From positions 1,197-54,529 of the forward strand of contig CAMYJV010000005.1 in NCBI GenBank assembly GCA_947258805.1: DNA of 53,333 nucleotides, given 5' to 3'. Each line of letters opens with the position of its first letter. Positions within the stretch are counted from its first letter, which is position 1. The notes under the pieces are model-generated. The model was not told where the DNA came from. It saw only the letters and a list, made by a program, of their open reading frames with translations, and did not search any database. This document shows positions 42,283 through 50,362 of this stretch, piece by piece. Made by a program: the position numbers and the translations under genes. The DNA comes from an uncultured Gammaproteobacteria bacterium (GTDB taxonomy: Bacteria > Pseudomonadota > Gammaproteobacteria > GCA-2729495).

Positions 42283-43097
42283 CACACGGTGCCTGGTCCA
42301 TGCCCGCACGCCTGGTCCACGGCGCGGCTCACCGCGACGCAGGCTAACCGGGCACGGTAATCGGGCGCCGCGTGCAGGTCTTCGAGCAGTTCATCTTCCG
42401 GCACGCTGATCCCGTCGATGGCAGCCGTTGAAAAATTGGCGGTCAGGGCCTGCTCGAAATCGGCGTGGCGAAATGCACACGGCGCCGCGCCGTTGATTGC
42501 CACGCGCACGCCACCGGTGGTGTCGGCGACGAAGGCACCCGTCAACACGTAGCCGGAGCCGGGGCTGCGGAATTTCAGGTAGCCCGCGCGGCGCGGAATC
42601 GTGAAACTGATGGCAACGATGATCTCACCGGGCTCCAGCGCGGTGTCGAGCATGCCCTGCAGGAACTCGTCGCTGCCGATCTGGCGGCGATTGGTGGTGA
42701 TGGTAGCGTCCAGGCCGAGAACCGCGGCGGGGTAATCGGCACCCGGGTGATTGTAGGCCAGGGACCCGCCGATGGTGCCCCGGTTGCGCACCAGCGGGTC
42801 GCCGATGCCGGCTGCCAGGTGCGCCAGCGCCGGAACGGCGCGCCGGACAGCCGCCGATTCCGCCACCGCTGCATGGGTGGTGGTCGCACCGATCGTCAGC
42901 GTGCTGTCATCCAGTCGGATTCCGCGCAGCTCCGAAACGCGAGCGATATCGATCAGCTGGGTTGGCTGCCCCATGCGCAGTTTCAAAGTCGGCAACAGAG
43001 TCTGGCCGCCGGCGAGAATCATCGCGTCTGCGTCGGCCGTCAGCAGGGCCGCCGCTTCGTCGACGGAGCCTGCTCGCCGGTAGCGAAACTCGTACAC
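42282..43097 (-). CDS. Molybdenum hydroxylase FAD-binding medium subunit (CoxM-like)
   Basis: This 271-residue protein has the FAD-binding pattern of the family: ILAGGQTLLPTLKLRM (pyrophosphate loop), TIGATTTHAAVAES, and the second FAD motif VRNRGTIGGSLAYNHPGADYPAAVLGL. It passes electrons from the 2Fe-2S subunit to an acceptor. GTG 43097 (VYEFRYRRAGSVDEA) with GAGGAG upstream is chosen; the longer ORF runs through the 2Fe-2S gene in another frame. It starts 2 bases after the CoxS stop and its own TGA overlaps dctP. With CoxL and CoxS it forms one complete heterotrimer. Confidence 0.93.
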   Translation of the reverse strand: MYEFRYRRAGSVDEAAALLTADADAMILAGGQTLLPTLKLRMGQPTQLIDIARVSELRGIRLDDSTLTIGATTTHAAVAESAAVRRAVPALAHLAAGIGDPLVRNRGTIGGSLAYNHPGADYPAAVLGLDATITTNRRQIGSDEFLQGMLDTALEPGEIIVAISFTIPRRAGYLKFRSPGSGYVLTGAFVADTTGGVRVAINGAAPCAFRHADFEQALTANFSTAAIDGISVPEDELLEDLHAAPDYRARLACVAVSRAVDQACGHGPGTV

Positions 43098-43099
43098 CG

Positions 43100-43579
43100 T
43101 CAGGACTCCTCGCCGGGTGCCGAACCCGACGTGCACGCGCGGATCGCCGCGACGATGTTCTGGTAGCCGGTGCAGCGGCAGAGATTGCCGTCCAGCTCGC
43201 GCCGGATCGTGGCCTCGTCGGCATCCGGATACCGGCGCAGGATGTCGACCCCGCGCATGATCATCCCGGGCGTGCAGTAACCGCACTGCAGGGCGTGATG
43301 CGTGCGAAAGGCGGCCTGCAGCGGGTGCAGCTGCTCGCCGTCTGCCAGGCCTTCGATGGTCAGCACCCGGCTGCCGTCGGCCTGGGCTGCCAGCACCGTG
43401 CAGGACTTCACCGGCTGCTCATCGACGTGCACGACGCAGCAGCCGCACGCGGAGGTGTCGCAGCCCACGTGCGTGCCGGTGAGACGCAGCGTGTTGCGCA
43501 GGAACTCCACCAGCAGCGTCCGATCGTCGACCTCCGCGTCGACGGGCACGCCGTTCACTGTCAGCGAGATCTTGATCAC
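43100..43579 (-). CDS. Molybdenum hydroxylase 2Fe-2S small subunit (CoxS-like)
   Basis: This 159-residue protein has both iron-sulfur clusters of the family. The plant-type cluster uses Cys40, Cys45, Cys48 and Cys60 ([11 protein letters not shown]...SC). The second uses Cys99, Cys102, Cys134 and Cys136 ([17 protein letters not shown]). It carries electrons from the molybdenum centre to FAD. GTG 43579 overlaps the CoxL stop (GTGA). It is the only small subunit of this type in the window and could also serve the two orphan large subunits at 14198 and 18214. Confidence 0.95.
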   Translation of the reverse strand: MIKISLTVNGVPVDAEVDDRTLLVEFLRNTLRLTGTHVGCDTSACGCCVVHVDEQPVKSCTVLAAQADGSRVLTIEGLADGEQLHPLQAAFRTHHALQCGYCTPGMIMRGVDILRRYPDADEATIRRELDGNLCRCTGYQNIVAAIRACTSGSAPGEES

Positions 43580-45912
43580 GGCTGCGTCGCCTGCTGGATG
43601 GCCCGCCAGACCTTCTGCGGGGTCGCGGGCATCGGCAAATCATCGATGCCGTAGCCGGACAGTGCGTCGAGCACGGCATTCATCACGGCCGGGGGCGCAC
43701 CGACGGTGCCCACTTCTCCTGCGCCCTTCACGCCGAGGGGGTTCGTCGCCGTCGGCGTGTTGTGCGTGTCGAGCAATATCTCCGGAAAGTCGTGCGCTTT
43801 CGGCATCGCGTAATCGAGGAAGGAGCCGGTCAACAGCTGGCCGTTTTCATCGTGGAGCACAGCCTCCATCAGCGCCTGCCCGACGCCCTGCGCAATCCCG
43901 CCGCGCACCTGCCCTTCGTACAGCAACGGATTCAGCACCCGCCCCACGTCGTCTACCCCGACGTGTCGCACGAGCTCTACCTGGCCCGTTTGCGGGTCGA
44001 CTTCCACCTCCACCACCTGGCAGCCGTTCGGGTAGTTGCGCAGGTTCGCGTCGTACCGGCCGGTGCCCGTCAGCGCGTCCGCATCGCCGCGGTATGCGAG
44101 CCGCGCAATGTCGCCGACGGACATCGTCACGCCGGTGCCGGCCACGCGGAACTCGCCGTGAGTGAACTCCAGGTCCTCCGCCGCCACCTCCAGCTCCCGG
44201 GCGGCGACGTCTCGCGCCTTGCGGATCACATCATCGGCGGCCGCGCGCAGGGCGGAGCCGCCCACCGTCATGCTGCGCGACGCGTAGGTGCCGATGCCGG
44301 TCGGGACCACATCCGTATCGCCGTGCACTACGCAGATCGCGTCACCCGGCAGGCCCAGCCAGTCCACCAGCATTTGCCGGTACATCGTTTCGTGGCCCTG
44401 GCCCTGCGGAAAGGTGCCGGCCAGCACGGTGGCGTTGCCATCTGCATCGAAGCGGATCTGCATGTCTTCACCGAACACGGAACAGGTCTCGATAAACATC
44501 GCGAGGCCCCGGCCGCGCAGCAGGCCCTTCGCGGCGGACGCGGCCTGGCGTCTCGGGTAGCTGTCCCAGTCGGCCAGCGCCAGGGCCTTGGCCATCACCG
44601 CCGGAAAATCGCCACAGTCATAAGTGGCGCCGACGGCCGTCGTATACGGCATCTGGTCGGGGCCGATCAGGTTCCGCCGGCGGATCTCCACCGGGTCGAT
44701 GCCGAGTTCTGCGGCCGCCATGTCGAGCAGGCGTTCGACCAGGTAGTTCGCTTCCGGGCGTCCCGCGCCCCGGTAAGTGGTGGTGGTGGCCGTGTGCGTC
44801 AACATCCCGCGCAACGTGACATGCATCGCCGGAATCGCATAAACGCCGGACAGCAGGCTCGCGCCGGTGAACGGGGGAATCGCGCCGGACGGCCCCACCT
44901 GGCAACCGAGATTGGTATAGGTGGCGACGCGCAGCGCAGTGATGCGGCCGTCCTGGTTCAGGGCGAGTTCGGCGTCTGCAACCTGGTCGCGGCCGTGGAA
45001 ATCCGCCATGAAGCTTTCGCTGCGATCGCTGAGCCATTTCACCGGGCGTCCCGTACGTTGCGCGGCCCACAGCACCAGGATGTCCTCCGGGTACAGGTTG
45101 CCCTTGGTGCCAAAGCCGCCACCCACGTCGCCGGCGCGCACGTGCACCCGGTCGGTCGGCACGCGGAAAATCGCCTCGGCCAGCAGGTTCCTGATGCGGT
45201 GCGGTGTCTGGGTTGCGGTAATGAGGTGATAGCGCCGGGTTTCTGCGTCGAACTCGCCGACACAGGCCCGCGGTTCCAGCGGGTTGCCGGCCACCCGCTG
45301 GTTGACCACACGGTGAGTGATTACGTGCGCCGCCTGATCCACGGCCCGCTGCGTCGCCTGGGCGTCTCCCAGCTCATGGACAAAGCACACGTTGTCGGGA
45401 CGCTCCGACCAGACGGGCGGCGCATTCTGTTCAAGCGCGGCGGCGAGGCTCCCGGTGGCCGGCAACGGGTCGTAGTCGACCGCGACCAACTCGGCCGCGT
45501 CCCGGGCCTGGAAACTGGTTTCCGCAATGACCAGTGCCACTGCGTGGCCTACGCATAGCGCACGCTCGCGGGTCAGCGCCGGGAACGGCGTGCGGAACCA
45601 GTCGCCGCCGCTCAGTCCGGCCGGAATGCCGTCCACGGGCACCAGGCCGAGGCCGTCGGCAGCGTAGTCGTCGCCCGTCAGCACTGCGAGCACGCCGGGT
45701 GCGGCGACAGCTTCGGTGACATCGATCTCGTTGATCTTCGCGTGCGCGATGGGCGAGCGCACCACGCAGGCGAAGGCCATGCCCGGCAACGCAACATCGT
45801 CGACGAACCGGCCCCGGCCCGTTACCAGGCGCAGGTCCTCTACGCGCGGGGCCGGTTCCCCAAGGCCGGGGGACGCAGCGGGTTCACGTGCCTGTGATTC
45901 AGGTCCGGCCAC
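43576..45912 (-). CDS. Molybdenum hydroxylase large subunit (CoxL form II-like)
   Basis: This 778-residue protein has the hammerhead and molybdenum-cofactor domains: [44 protein letters not shown], the [16 protein letters not shown] loop, and the catalytic Glu733 in GVKGAGEVG. The loop AYRGAGR-type motif marks form II, not the AYRCSFR of true aerobic CO dehydrogenase, so CO oxidation is unlikely. The start is set at GTG 45912, five bases after the amidohydrolase stop, with AAGG close upstream; the longer ORF reads through that gene in another frame. It overlaps CoxS by 4 bases. The substrate is probably an N-heterocycle or aldehyde of the operon's pathway. Confidence 0.92.
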   Translation of the reverse strand: MAGPESQAREPAASPGLGEPAPRVEDLRLVTGRGRFVDDVALPGMAFACVVRSPIAHAKINEIDVTEAVAAPGVLAVLTGDDYAADGLGLVPVDGIPAGLSGGDWFRTPFPALTRERALCVGHAVALVIAETSFQARDAAELVAVDYDPLPATGSLAAALEQNAPPVWSERPDNVCFVHELGDAQATQRAVDQAAHVITHRVVNQRVAGNPLEPRACVGEFDAETRRYHLITATQTPHRIRNLLAEAIFRVPTDRVHVRAGDVGGGFGTKGNLYPEDILVLWAAQRTGRPVKWLSDRSESFMADFHGRDQVADAELALNQDGRITALRVATYTNLGCQVGPSGAIPPFTGASLLSGVYAIPAMHVTLRGMLTHTATTTTYRGAGRPEANYLVERLLDMAAAELGIDPVEIRRRNLIGPDQMPYTTAVGATYDCGDFPAVMAKALALADWDSYPRRQAASAAKGLLRGRGLAMFIETCSVFGEDMQIRFDADGNATVLAGTFPQGQGHETMYRQMLVDWLGLPGDAICVVHGDTDVVPTGIGTYASRSMTVGGSALRAAADDVIRKARDVAARELEVAAEDLEFTHGEFRVAGTGVTMSVGDIARLAYRGDADALTGTGRYDANLRNYPNGCQVVEVEVDPQTGQVELVRHVGVDDVGRVLNPLLYEGQVRGGIAQGVGQALMEAVLHDENGQLLTGSFLDYAMPKAHDFPEILLDTHNTPTATNPLGVKGAGEVGTVGAPPAVMNAVLDALSGYGIDDLPMPATPQKVWRAIQQATQP

Positions 45913-45917
45913 TGCCT

Positions 45918-46913
45918 TCAGGTCTGCGCCACGCCGCGGCCAGCCAACAGCGCGGCAAAGTTTCCGCTCAGGATGTCCTGTTGCAGTTCTGTCGGCAACG
46001 CGCGCAGCCATTCGGTCGGTTGGGGCAGGCCCATCGGAAACGGCCAGTCGGAGCCGAGCAAGATCCGGTCGGCGCCGAAGACCTTGGCGGCGAGGGCCAG
46101 GAGATCGTGATCGTGGGCCACGCAATCTACCCAGAAGCTTTGCAGAACCTGGCGCGGGGATTTGCGCAGGGTGTCGATGCCCGGGCGGCCGGTGTCGAAG
46201 CCCTGCTGCCAGCGTCCGGCAACGGCAGGTACCGCGCCACCGCAGTGCGCGAGGCAGAAGCGAATGGCCGGGAAGTCTTCCACGACGCCGCCGAACACGA
46301 GTTCTGCAACGGCAACGGCCGTTTCATACGGATTGCCGGTCAGGTTGTGGCCGTAGAACGCACTGAGCCGGCCGTCGGCGCAGGCGCCCGGGTGCAGGAA
46401 CGCGAAGCTTGCGCGTTCGTCCAGGGCGGCCCACACCTCGCGCATTGCGGGATCGGCGTAGCGAATCGTCGCCGCCCCGCCGGCCGGCAGGGAAAAACCC
46501 GCATAGGTGTCGCCCTGGCGGGCTGTCGCTTCACGGGCGGCGACGGCGGGGTGCTCCAGTGGCAGGTGAGCGAGCACCTGCAGACGATCCGGGAACCGGG
46601 TGGCGATAGCGGCCAGCCCGTCGTTCAGGTAGGCCGTCCAAGCGGCGGCCTGCGCGTTGTCCAGTTGCTGGCGGTAGACCGGCGGCGGTGCGGAGACCAG
46701 CGCGATGTCGACGCTGTTCGCATCCATCCATTCGATCAGCCGGTCCGGCTGGTACAGGCGGTCCAGGCCCAGCACCTGGCCGTCGATCTCCAGGTGGCCG
46801 CCGTCGACGACGCATACGCCACCGTGGGCGGCGACAGCGTTCGGCTCTGCGGGCACCAGGTGCGCGTGGACATCCACCACGCGTGCCTTGGCGCTGCGAC
46901 GCGAAGCGCTCAA
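45918..46913 (-). CDS. Amidohydrolase-family decarboxylase/hydrolase (ACMSD-like)
   Basis: This 331-residue TIM-barrel protein begins ARVVDVHAHLVP, giving the metal-binding His16 and His18. It later has FCLAHCGGAVP (His ligand) and LGSDWPFPMG (Asp ligand). This pattern is that of amidohydrolase family 2, which includes 2-amino-3-carboxymuconate semialdehyde decarboxylase and gamma-resorcylate decarboxylase. The start is TTG 46913 overlapping the TGA of the VOC dioxygenase (TTGA), since no ATG or GTG fits; this is the least certain part. Next to an extradiol dioxygenase and a RidA protein, a role on a ring-cleavage product is likely. Confidence 0.85.
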   Translation of the reverse strand: MSASRRSAKARVVDVHAHLVPAEPNAVAAHGGVCVVDGGHLEIDGQVLGLDRLYQPDRLIEWMDANSVDIALVSAPPPVYRQQLDNAQAAAWTAYLNDGLAAIATRFPDRLQVLAHLPLEHPAVAAREATARQGDTYAGFSLPAGGAATIRYADPAMREVWAALDERASFAFLHPGACADGRLSAFYGHNLTGNPYETAVAVAELVFGGVVEDFPAIRFCLAHCGGAVPAVAGRWQQGFDTGRPGIDTLRKSPRQVLQSFWVDCVAHDHDLLALAAKVFGADRILLGSDWPFPMGLPQPTEWLRALPTELQQDILSGNFAALLAGRGVAQT

Positions 46914-47857
46914 GCCTGTGCCTCCGCGTTCGCGATCCAGAAATCCGGCGACCATTCCGGACCCCAGAGCTTGGGTATGTCTTCCCAGTCTTTCGTCTTG
47001 CAGCTGTGGTCCAGTTGATCCATATCGGCAGAGATCTCGGTATGGCTGCCCCACGGATCCCGGATGTAGGCAAACAGGTTGGAGCCGAGGAACTGTCGCC
47101 CGGGGCCGAAGCCGCCCGTGTAACCCTGCTCGCGCATGCGGCTGAGGCAAAAGCCGAGCTGATCCATGTCGGCCATTTCGAAACTGCAGTGGTGCAGGCC
47201 CCGGGCCGGGTTGTTGACGATGGCGAAACAGTGGTGATCCCAGCAGGGCCCGGAAGGCGCATACAGGAAGCTGACAAACCCCGGCCGGCGATCGGATACG
47301 CCGAAGCCTAGCACCTCGCAGTAGAAGGCTTCGGCCTCTGCAACCTGTGGCGTGAAAACGAGCACGTGCTGAAAGCGCAACGGTCGTGCCGCCTGGTCGA
47401 GTTCCTGGTAGGCCAGGGCCCCCACCCGGTTCCGCTGGCCGAAGGTGTTTGCCGGCAGCGGCTGCACGGCGTCGCGCATCGGCGCCTGCGCCTGTGGGAC
47501 CAGGTTGATCCATGTCCCCCACGGGTCCTGGAACCACAACCCGTCGCGGTAGCCGCCTGCAGGCGGGGCATCCTGGAACGCAGTTCCCCGAGCATGCAGC
47601 CGTGCGGCGAAGGCCTCGCGGTCGCCAGGGTCGATGGAAAAGGCGATGTGGTGCAGACGCTTGCGCGGACCGGTGGCCAGCACCAGTTCGTCCTGGGCGC
47701 GGCCGGCGCAGCCCATCACCAGCGCTGTCTCCCGGCTGCGTACATCCATGCCGAGACAGCCGAAGTAGGTCTCGGCGACCTCGAGGTCCGGCACTTCCAG
47801 GCCGAAACCATAGGCGCCGGTGACCCGCGGCTGTTTGGTTTGTGCTGCGTCGTTCAT
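46910..47857 (-). CDS. VOC-family (type I) extradiol ring-cleavage dioxygenase
   Basis: This 315-residue protein has two VOC domains like BphC/catechol 2,3-dioxygenase. In the C-terminal domain His164 (FQHVLVF), His222 or His223 (GLHHCSFEM) and Glu274 (GSHTEIS) form the 2-His-1-carboxylate iron site. The closing RDPWGSHTEISAD motif is typical of the family. It would open a catechol-like ring next to one hydroxyl group. Its start overlaps the RidA stop (ATGA) and its stop overlaps the amidohydrolase start. It is unrelated in fold to the LigB-type dioxygenase at 6274, so the window has two independent meta-cleavage enzymes. The substrate is not known. Confidence 0.88.
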   Translation of the reverse strand: MNDAAQTKQPRVTGAYGFGLEVPDLEVAETYFGCLGMDVRSRETALVMGCAGRAQDELVLATGPRKRLHHIAFSIDPGDREAFAARLHARGTAFQDAPPAGGYRDGLWFQDPWGTWINLVPQAQAPMRDAVQPLPANTFGQRNRVGALAYQELDQAARPLRFQHVLVFTPQVAEAEAFYCEVLGFGVSDRRPGFVSFLYAPSGPCWDHHCFAIVNNPARGLHHCSFEMADMDQLGFCLSRMREQGYTGGFGPGRQFLGSNLFAYIRDPWGSHTEISADMDQLDHSCKTKDWEDIPKLWGPEWSPDFWIANAEAQA

Positions 47858-48258
47858 GTGGCGTCCGGTAACACCGCAATCGCGTTGATCTCGATCAGGT
47901 AATCCGGAGAGACCATCATGCTCACTTCCACCATCGTAGACGCCGGCAGCGGCGCCTGGAAATACTCGCTGCGCACCTTGTGAATGGCGTCGAAGTGGGT
48001 GATGTCGCGCACGTAGACATCCACACGGCATATGTCGTCCAGCGTGCCGCCGGCCGCCTCGACGGCCGCCTTCACGTTTTCGCAGACCTGGCGTGTCTGC
48101 ACTTCGATGTCGCCGACCCCGGCGATGCTGCCGTCGGGACGTCGGGCGGTCATCCCCGAAATGAAAACCAGCTTGCCCCGTGCCTCGATGACGGTGGCCT
48201 GGGAAAACTGGCCGTTCGGCGTCGCCAGTCTGTCGGTTGTGATTTCTTGCTTGCTCAT
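47854..48258 (-). CDS. RidA-family enamine/imine deaminase
   Basis: This 134-residue protein has the RidA fold with FSQATVIEARGKLVFISGMTA, NVKAAVEAAGGTLDDICRVDVYVRDI and the C-terminal EVSMMVSPDYLIEINAIAV. The usual substrate-binding Arg of the RidA IEIEA(I/V)A region is not obvious: the end reads YLIEINAIAVLP. RidA proteins hydrolyse reactive enamines/imines, and some catabolic members act as 2-aminomuconate deaminases. Its overlap with the extradiol dioxygenase and closeness to an ACMSD-like gene suggest such a role. Confidence 0.88.
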   Translation of the reverse strand: MSKQEITTDRLATPNGQFSQATVIEARGKLVFISGMTARRPDGSIAGVGDIEVQTRQVCENVKAAVEAAGGTLDDICRVDVYVRDITHFDAIHKVRSEYFQAPLPASTMVEVSMMVSPDYLIEINAIAVLPDAT

Positions 48259-48297
48259 CGGTGTCGCTGGTCTCTCTGTCTATAACGTTCAGGCCGG

Positions 48298-49371
48298 CTA
48301 CAGATCCAGGAGTCCGGTATCTACCTGCAACGAGGCCGCGACGTCGCGCAGCGATGTCGCGACCGTCCCGGGCAGGGTAATCATGTCACCAGCGCGATCA
48401 TTGTCTACCCGACGCTGCCATTCCAGCTCGCCGGGACTGTAGACGCGCGAGACACCCGGCGCCCGCCTGGAGGCTCGCACCCGGGCCGCCGCTGCCGAGA
48501 CTTCCGCCTCGAAATCTTCGAGCGGCCGGAAGCTGGCCACGTTCAGGGCCAGGAAAAAATGCGAGCAGTCGTAGGGAACGGCCCGGTCTCCGAACAGCGG
48601 TTTGACTGCGTCTCCCCAGGCGCCGGACGACAGGGCCCCGCACAACAGGTCGACCATGAACGCGAGCCCGAATCCTTTAGGGCCTGCAGCCGGCAGCAGC
48701 ATGCCGCTGATAGCCGCCGCCGGATCCCCCGTGGGCACACCGTCGGCGTCGGTGGCCCAGGTGGGCGGGATCTCGCGTCCCTGCGCCTGCGCCATCCGAA
48801 TCTTGCCCATGGCCACTTCACTCAGCGCCATGTCCACTGCCACTGGCGGCTCGTCAACGGACGGCAGCGCGATGGCCACCGGGTTGTTTCCCACCAGCGG
48901 TTCGGCGCCACCCGGCGCCGGCATTAGCGGGCGCGTGTTGCACATCGCAACGCCGATGCAACCGCGTTCGGCAGCGGCCAGCGCGTAACGGCTGGCGGTG
49001 CCGAAGTGGAACGCGTGGCGCACCGCCACCGCGCCGAGGCCGTGGCGCAGGGCGCGATCAACGGCCGTGGCCATCGCGTGGTCCGCCGTGAGCTGCCCCA
49101 GCGCGTGCTGCCCGTCCATGACCACCACCGCACCGGAGTCCTGCACCACGCGTGCGGCCGGCAACGCCGACACCGACCCCTTGCGCATGCGATCGACATA
49201 TAGCGGCACCATCATGACACCGTGAGATGCACGTCCCTCCCGGTCTGCGTCCACCAGGGCCCCTGCCACCGTGCGGGACGCATCGTCCGCGAGACCAGCG
49301 GCACCGAACAGACGCTGCACCAGGTCCTGCAAGTCCCGGGCTTCGACGTTGATCGTGTCTTCGGTGCTCAC
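48298..49371 (-). CDS. Malate/L-lactate dehydrogenase (LDH2)-family oxidoreductase
   Basis: This 357-residue protein has the LDH2/MDH2 fold, which differs from classical lactate dehydrogenases. Signs are ADREGRASHGVMMVPLYVDRMRKG, AVAVRHAFHFGTASRYA with the catalytic His, GNNPVAIALPS, and GPKGFGLAFMVDLLCGALSSG. Members reduce or oxidise 2-oxo acids, ureidoglycolate or imino acids with NAD(P). The start is GTG 49371. It lies between the cupin and RidA genes with gaps under 40 bases. It may act on a 2-oxo or 2-hydroxy acid from ring cleavage. Confidence 0.9.
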   Translation of the reverse strand: MSTEDTINVEARDLQDLVQRLFGAAGLADDASRTVAGALVDADREGRASHGVMMVPLYVDRMRKGSVSALPAARVVQDSGAVVVMDGQHALGQLTADHAMATAVDRALRHGLGAVAVRHAFHFGTASRYALAAAERGCIGVAMCNTRPLMPAPGGAEPLVGNNPVAIALPSVDEPPVAVDMALSEVAMGKIRMAQAQGREIPPTWATDADGVPTGDPAAAISGMLLPAAGPKGFGLAFMVDLLCGALSSGAWGDAVKPLFGDRAVPYDCSHFFLALNVASFRPLEDFEAEVSAAAARVRASRRAPGVSRVYSPGELEWQRRVDNDRAGDMITLPGTVATSLRDVAASLQVDTGLLDL

Positions 49372-49407
49372 TGCTGGTTCACACGGCGTGGATGGATGCC
49401 GCGGCGG

Positions 49408-49821
49408 TCACCGCGCATCCTGCTCGTCGGTGTACCACGACGGCATGGTCGGATAATGCGGGCCGTCGTAGATTTCCACGACCACCGTTTCCTCGTGGGC
49501 AACAGTAGGGCCGTGCACCGAACCCTTCGGGTTGCAGTAGAAGCTGCCGGCCGTCAGCACGAGCCCGGTGGGAATATATTCGTAGCGACCCTGCAGGCAG
49601 TACATCATCTGGTTGGAGTCGTGGGCGTGGGGCTTCGGAATGCCTGCGCCCTTGTCGAATTTGATCAACGCGACACTCGCGCCCGTCTCTTCGTTACGCC
49701 AGAGCATCTTCTCGTGCACGCCGGCGAGGGATTTGGGCCGCCAGCTCATCTCGTCTGCGCGGATCAGGATCTCTTCCAGTCCTGGCGGCGGCGGCCCCGG
49801 CGAGTGGTCAGAAGCGTTCAC
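49408..49821 (-). CDS. Cupin-domain protein
   Basis: This 137-residue single-domain cupin has the motif 1 KPHAHDSNQMMYCLQGRYEY (two His and one Glu/Gln-like ligand) and motif 2 GSFYCNPKGSVHGP with a third His. Such proteins bind Fe, Mn or Ni and act as dioxygenases, isomerases or ligand sensors. GTG 49821 is chosen for its AGGAAA ribosome site; the longer ORF adds a low-complexity leader. It lies between the DUF35 gene (157 bases upstream) and LDH2 (36 bases downstream). The larger upstream gap could hold an internal promoter. The reaction is unknown. Confidence 0.82.
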   Translation of the reverse strand: MNASDHSPGPPPPGLEEILIRADEMSWRPKSLAGVHEKMLWRNEETGASVALIKFDKGAGIPKPHAHDSNQMMYCLQGRYEYIPTGLVLTAGSFYCNPKGSVHGPTVAHEETVVVEIYDGPHYPTMPSWYTDEQDAR

Positions 49822-49978
49822 GAGCGTTTCCTGTTCTGTGGCTCGCGTCCATTGGAGACGCGACTCGCCTGTATCAAGATTATATCCGCCGCGGTGCGGG
49901 CTGCGGCCAGGCTCCGCAAGCCGTGCCAGGCTGGTTCCGGGCTGCGGCGAGGGAGTCCCCGGCTCCGGGCTGAAATCG

Positions 49979-50362
49979 TCAGGCTTTCGCGCCGAACAGC
50001 ATGGCGGCGGCGCCCGGCTCGCTGCCGCCCGGACTTGCTGCCAGCACCTGGCGGCCCGCCGGGTCACGGATCATCTGCACAGTGACGGCCTGACCGATCG
50101 CCGGCTCGTCGCCCGCCCAGTGGGCCAGTACGACGGGCCCGGCGTTGAGCTGCACGGCCACCACGATCCACGGCAGGCGCTCGCGAAACATGGGTTCCAG
50201 GCTCGCGTGCAGGCGGGTCCAGCTGAGTAACTCACCGGTGCTGTCCACCGCCTGCCATTCCAGTTCACCGCTCAGACAATGCCGACAGACTTCGCGCACC
50301 GGGTACTGCACCCGCGCGCACTGCCGGCAGACCTGCAACTCCAGTGGCCCGGTCTCGCTCAT
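49979..50362 (-). CDS. DUF35 OB-fold/zinc-ribbon protein
   Basis: This 127-residue protein has a rubredoxin-like zinc ribbon with Cys12, Cys15, Cys26 and Cys29, followed by an OB-fold (LLSWTRLHASLEPMFRERLPWIVVAVQL, VVLAHWAG). DUF35 proteins form complexes with thiolase-fold enzymes, where they help bind the CoA substrate. Its start overlaps the thiolase stop by 4 bases (ATGA), so the two almost surely form one complex. Confidence 0.92.
   Translation of the reverse strand: MSETGPLELQVCRQCARVQYPVREVCRHCLSGELEWQAVDSTGELLSWTRLHASLEPMFRERLPWIVVAVQLNAGPVVLAHWAGDEPAIGQAVTVQMIRDPAGRQVLAASPGGSEPGAAAMLFGAKA

Noticed and set aside
43576..45912. Aerobic CO dehydrogenase as the function of the CoxLSM-type set
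   Set aside because: The active-site loop is of the YRGAGR type (form II) and lacks the Cys-Ser-Phe motif of true CO dehydrogenase.
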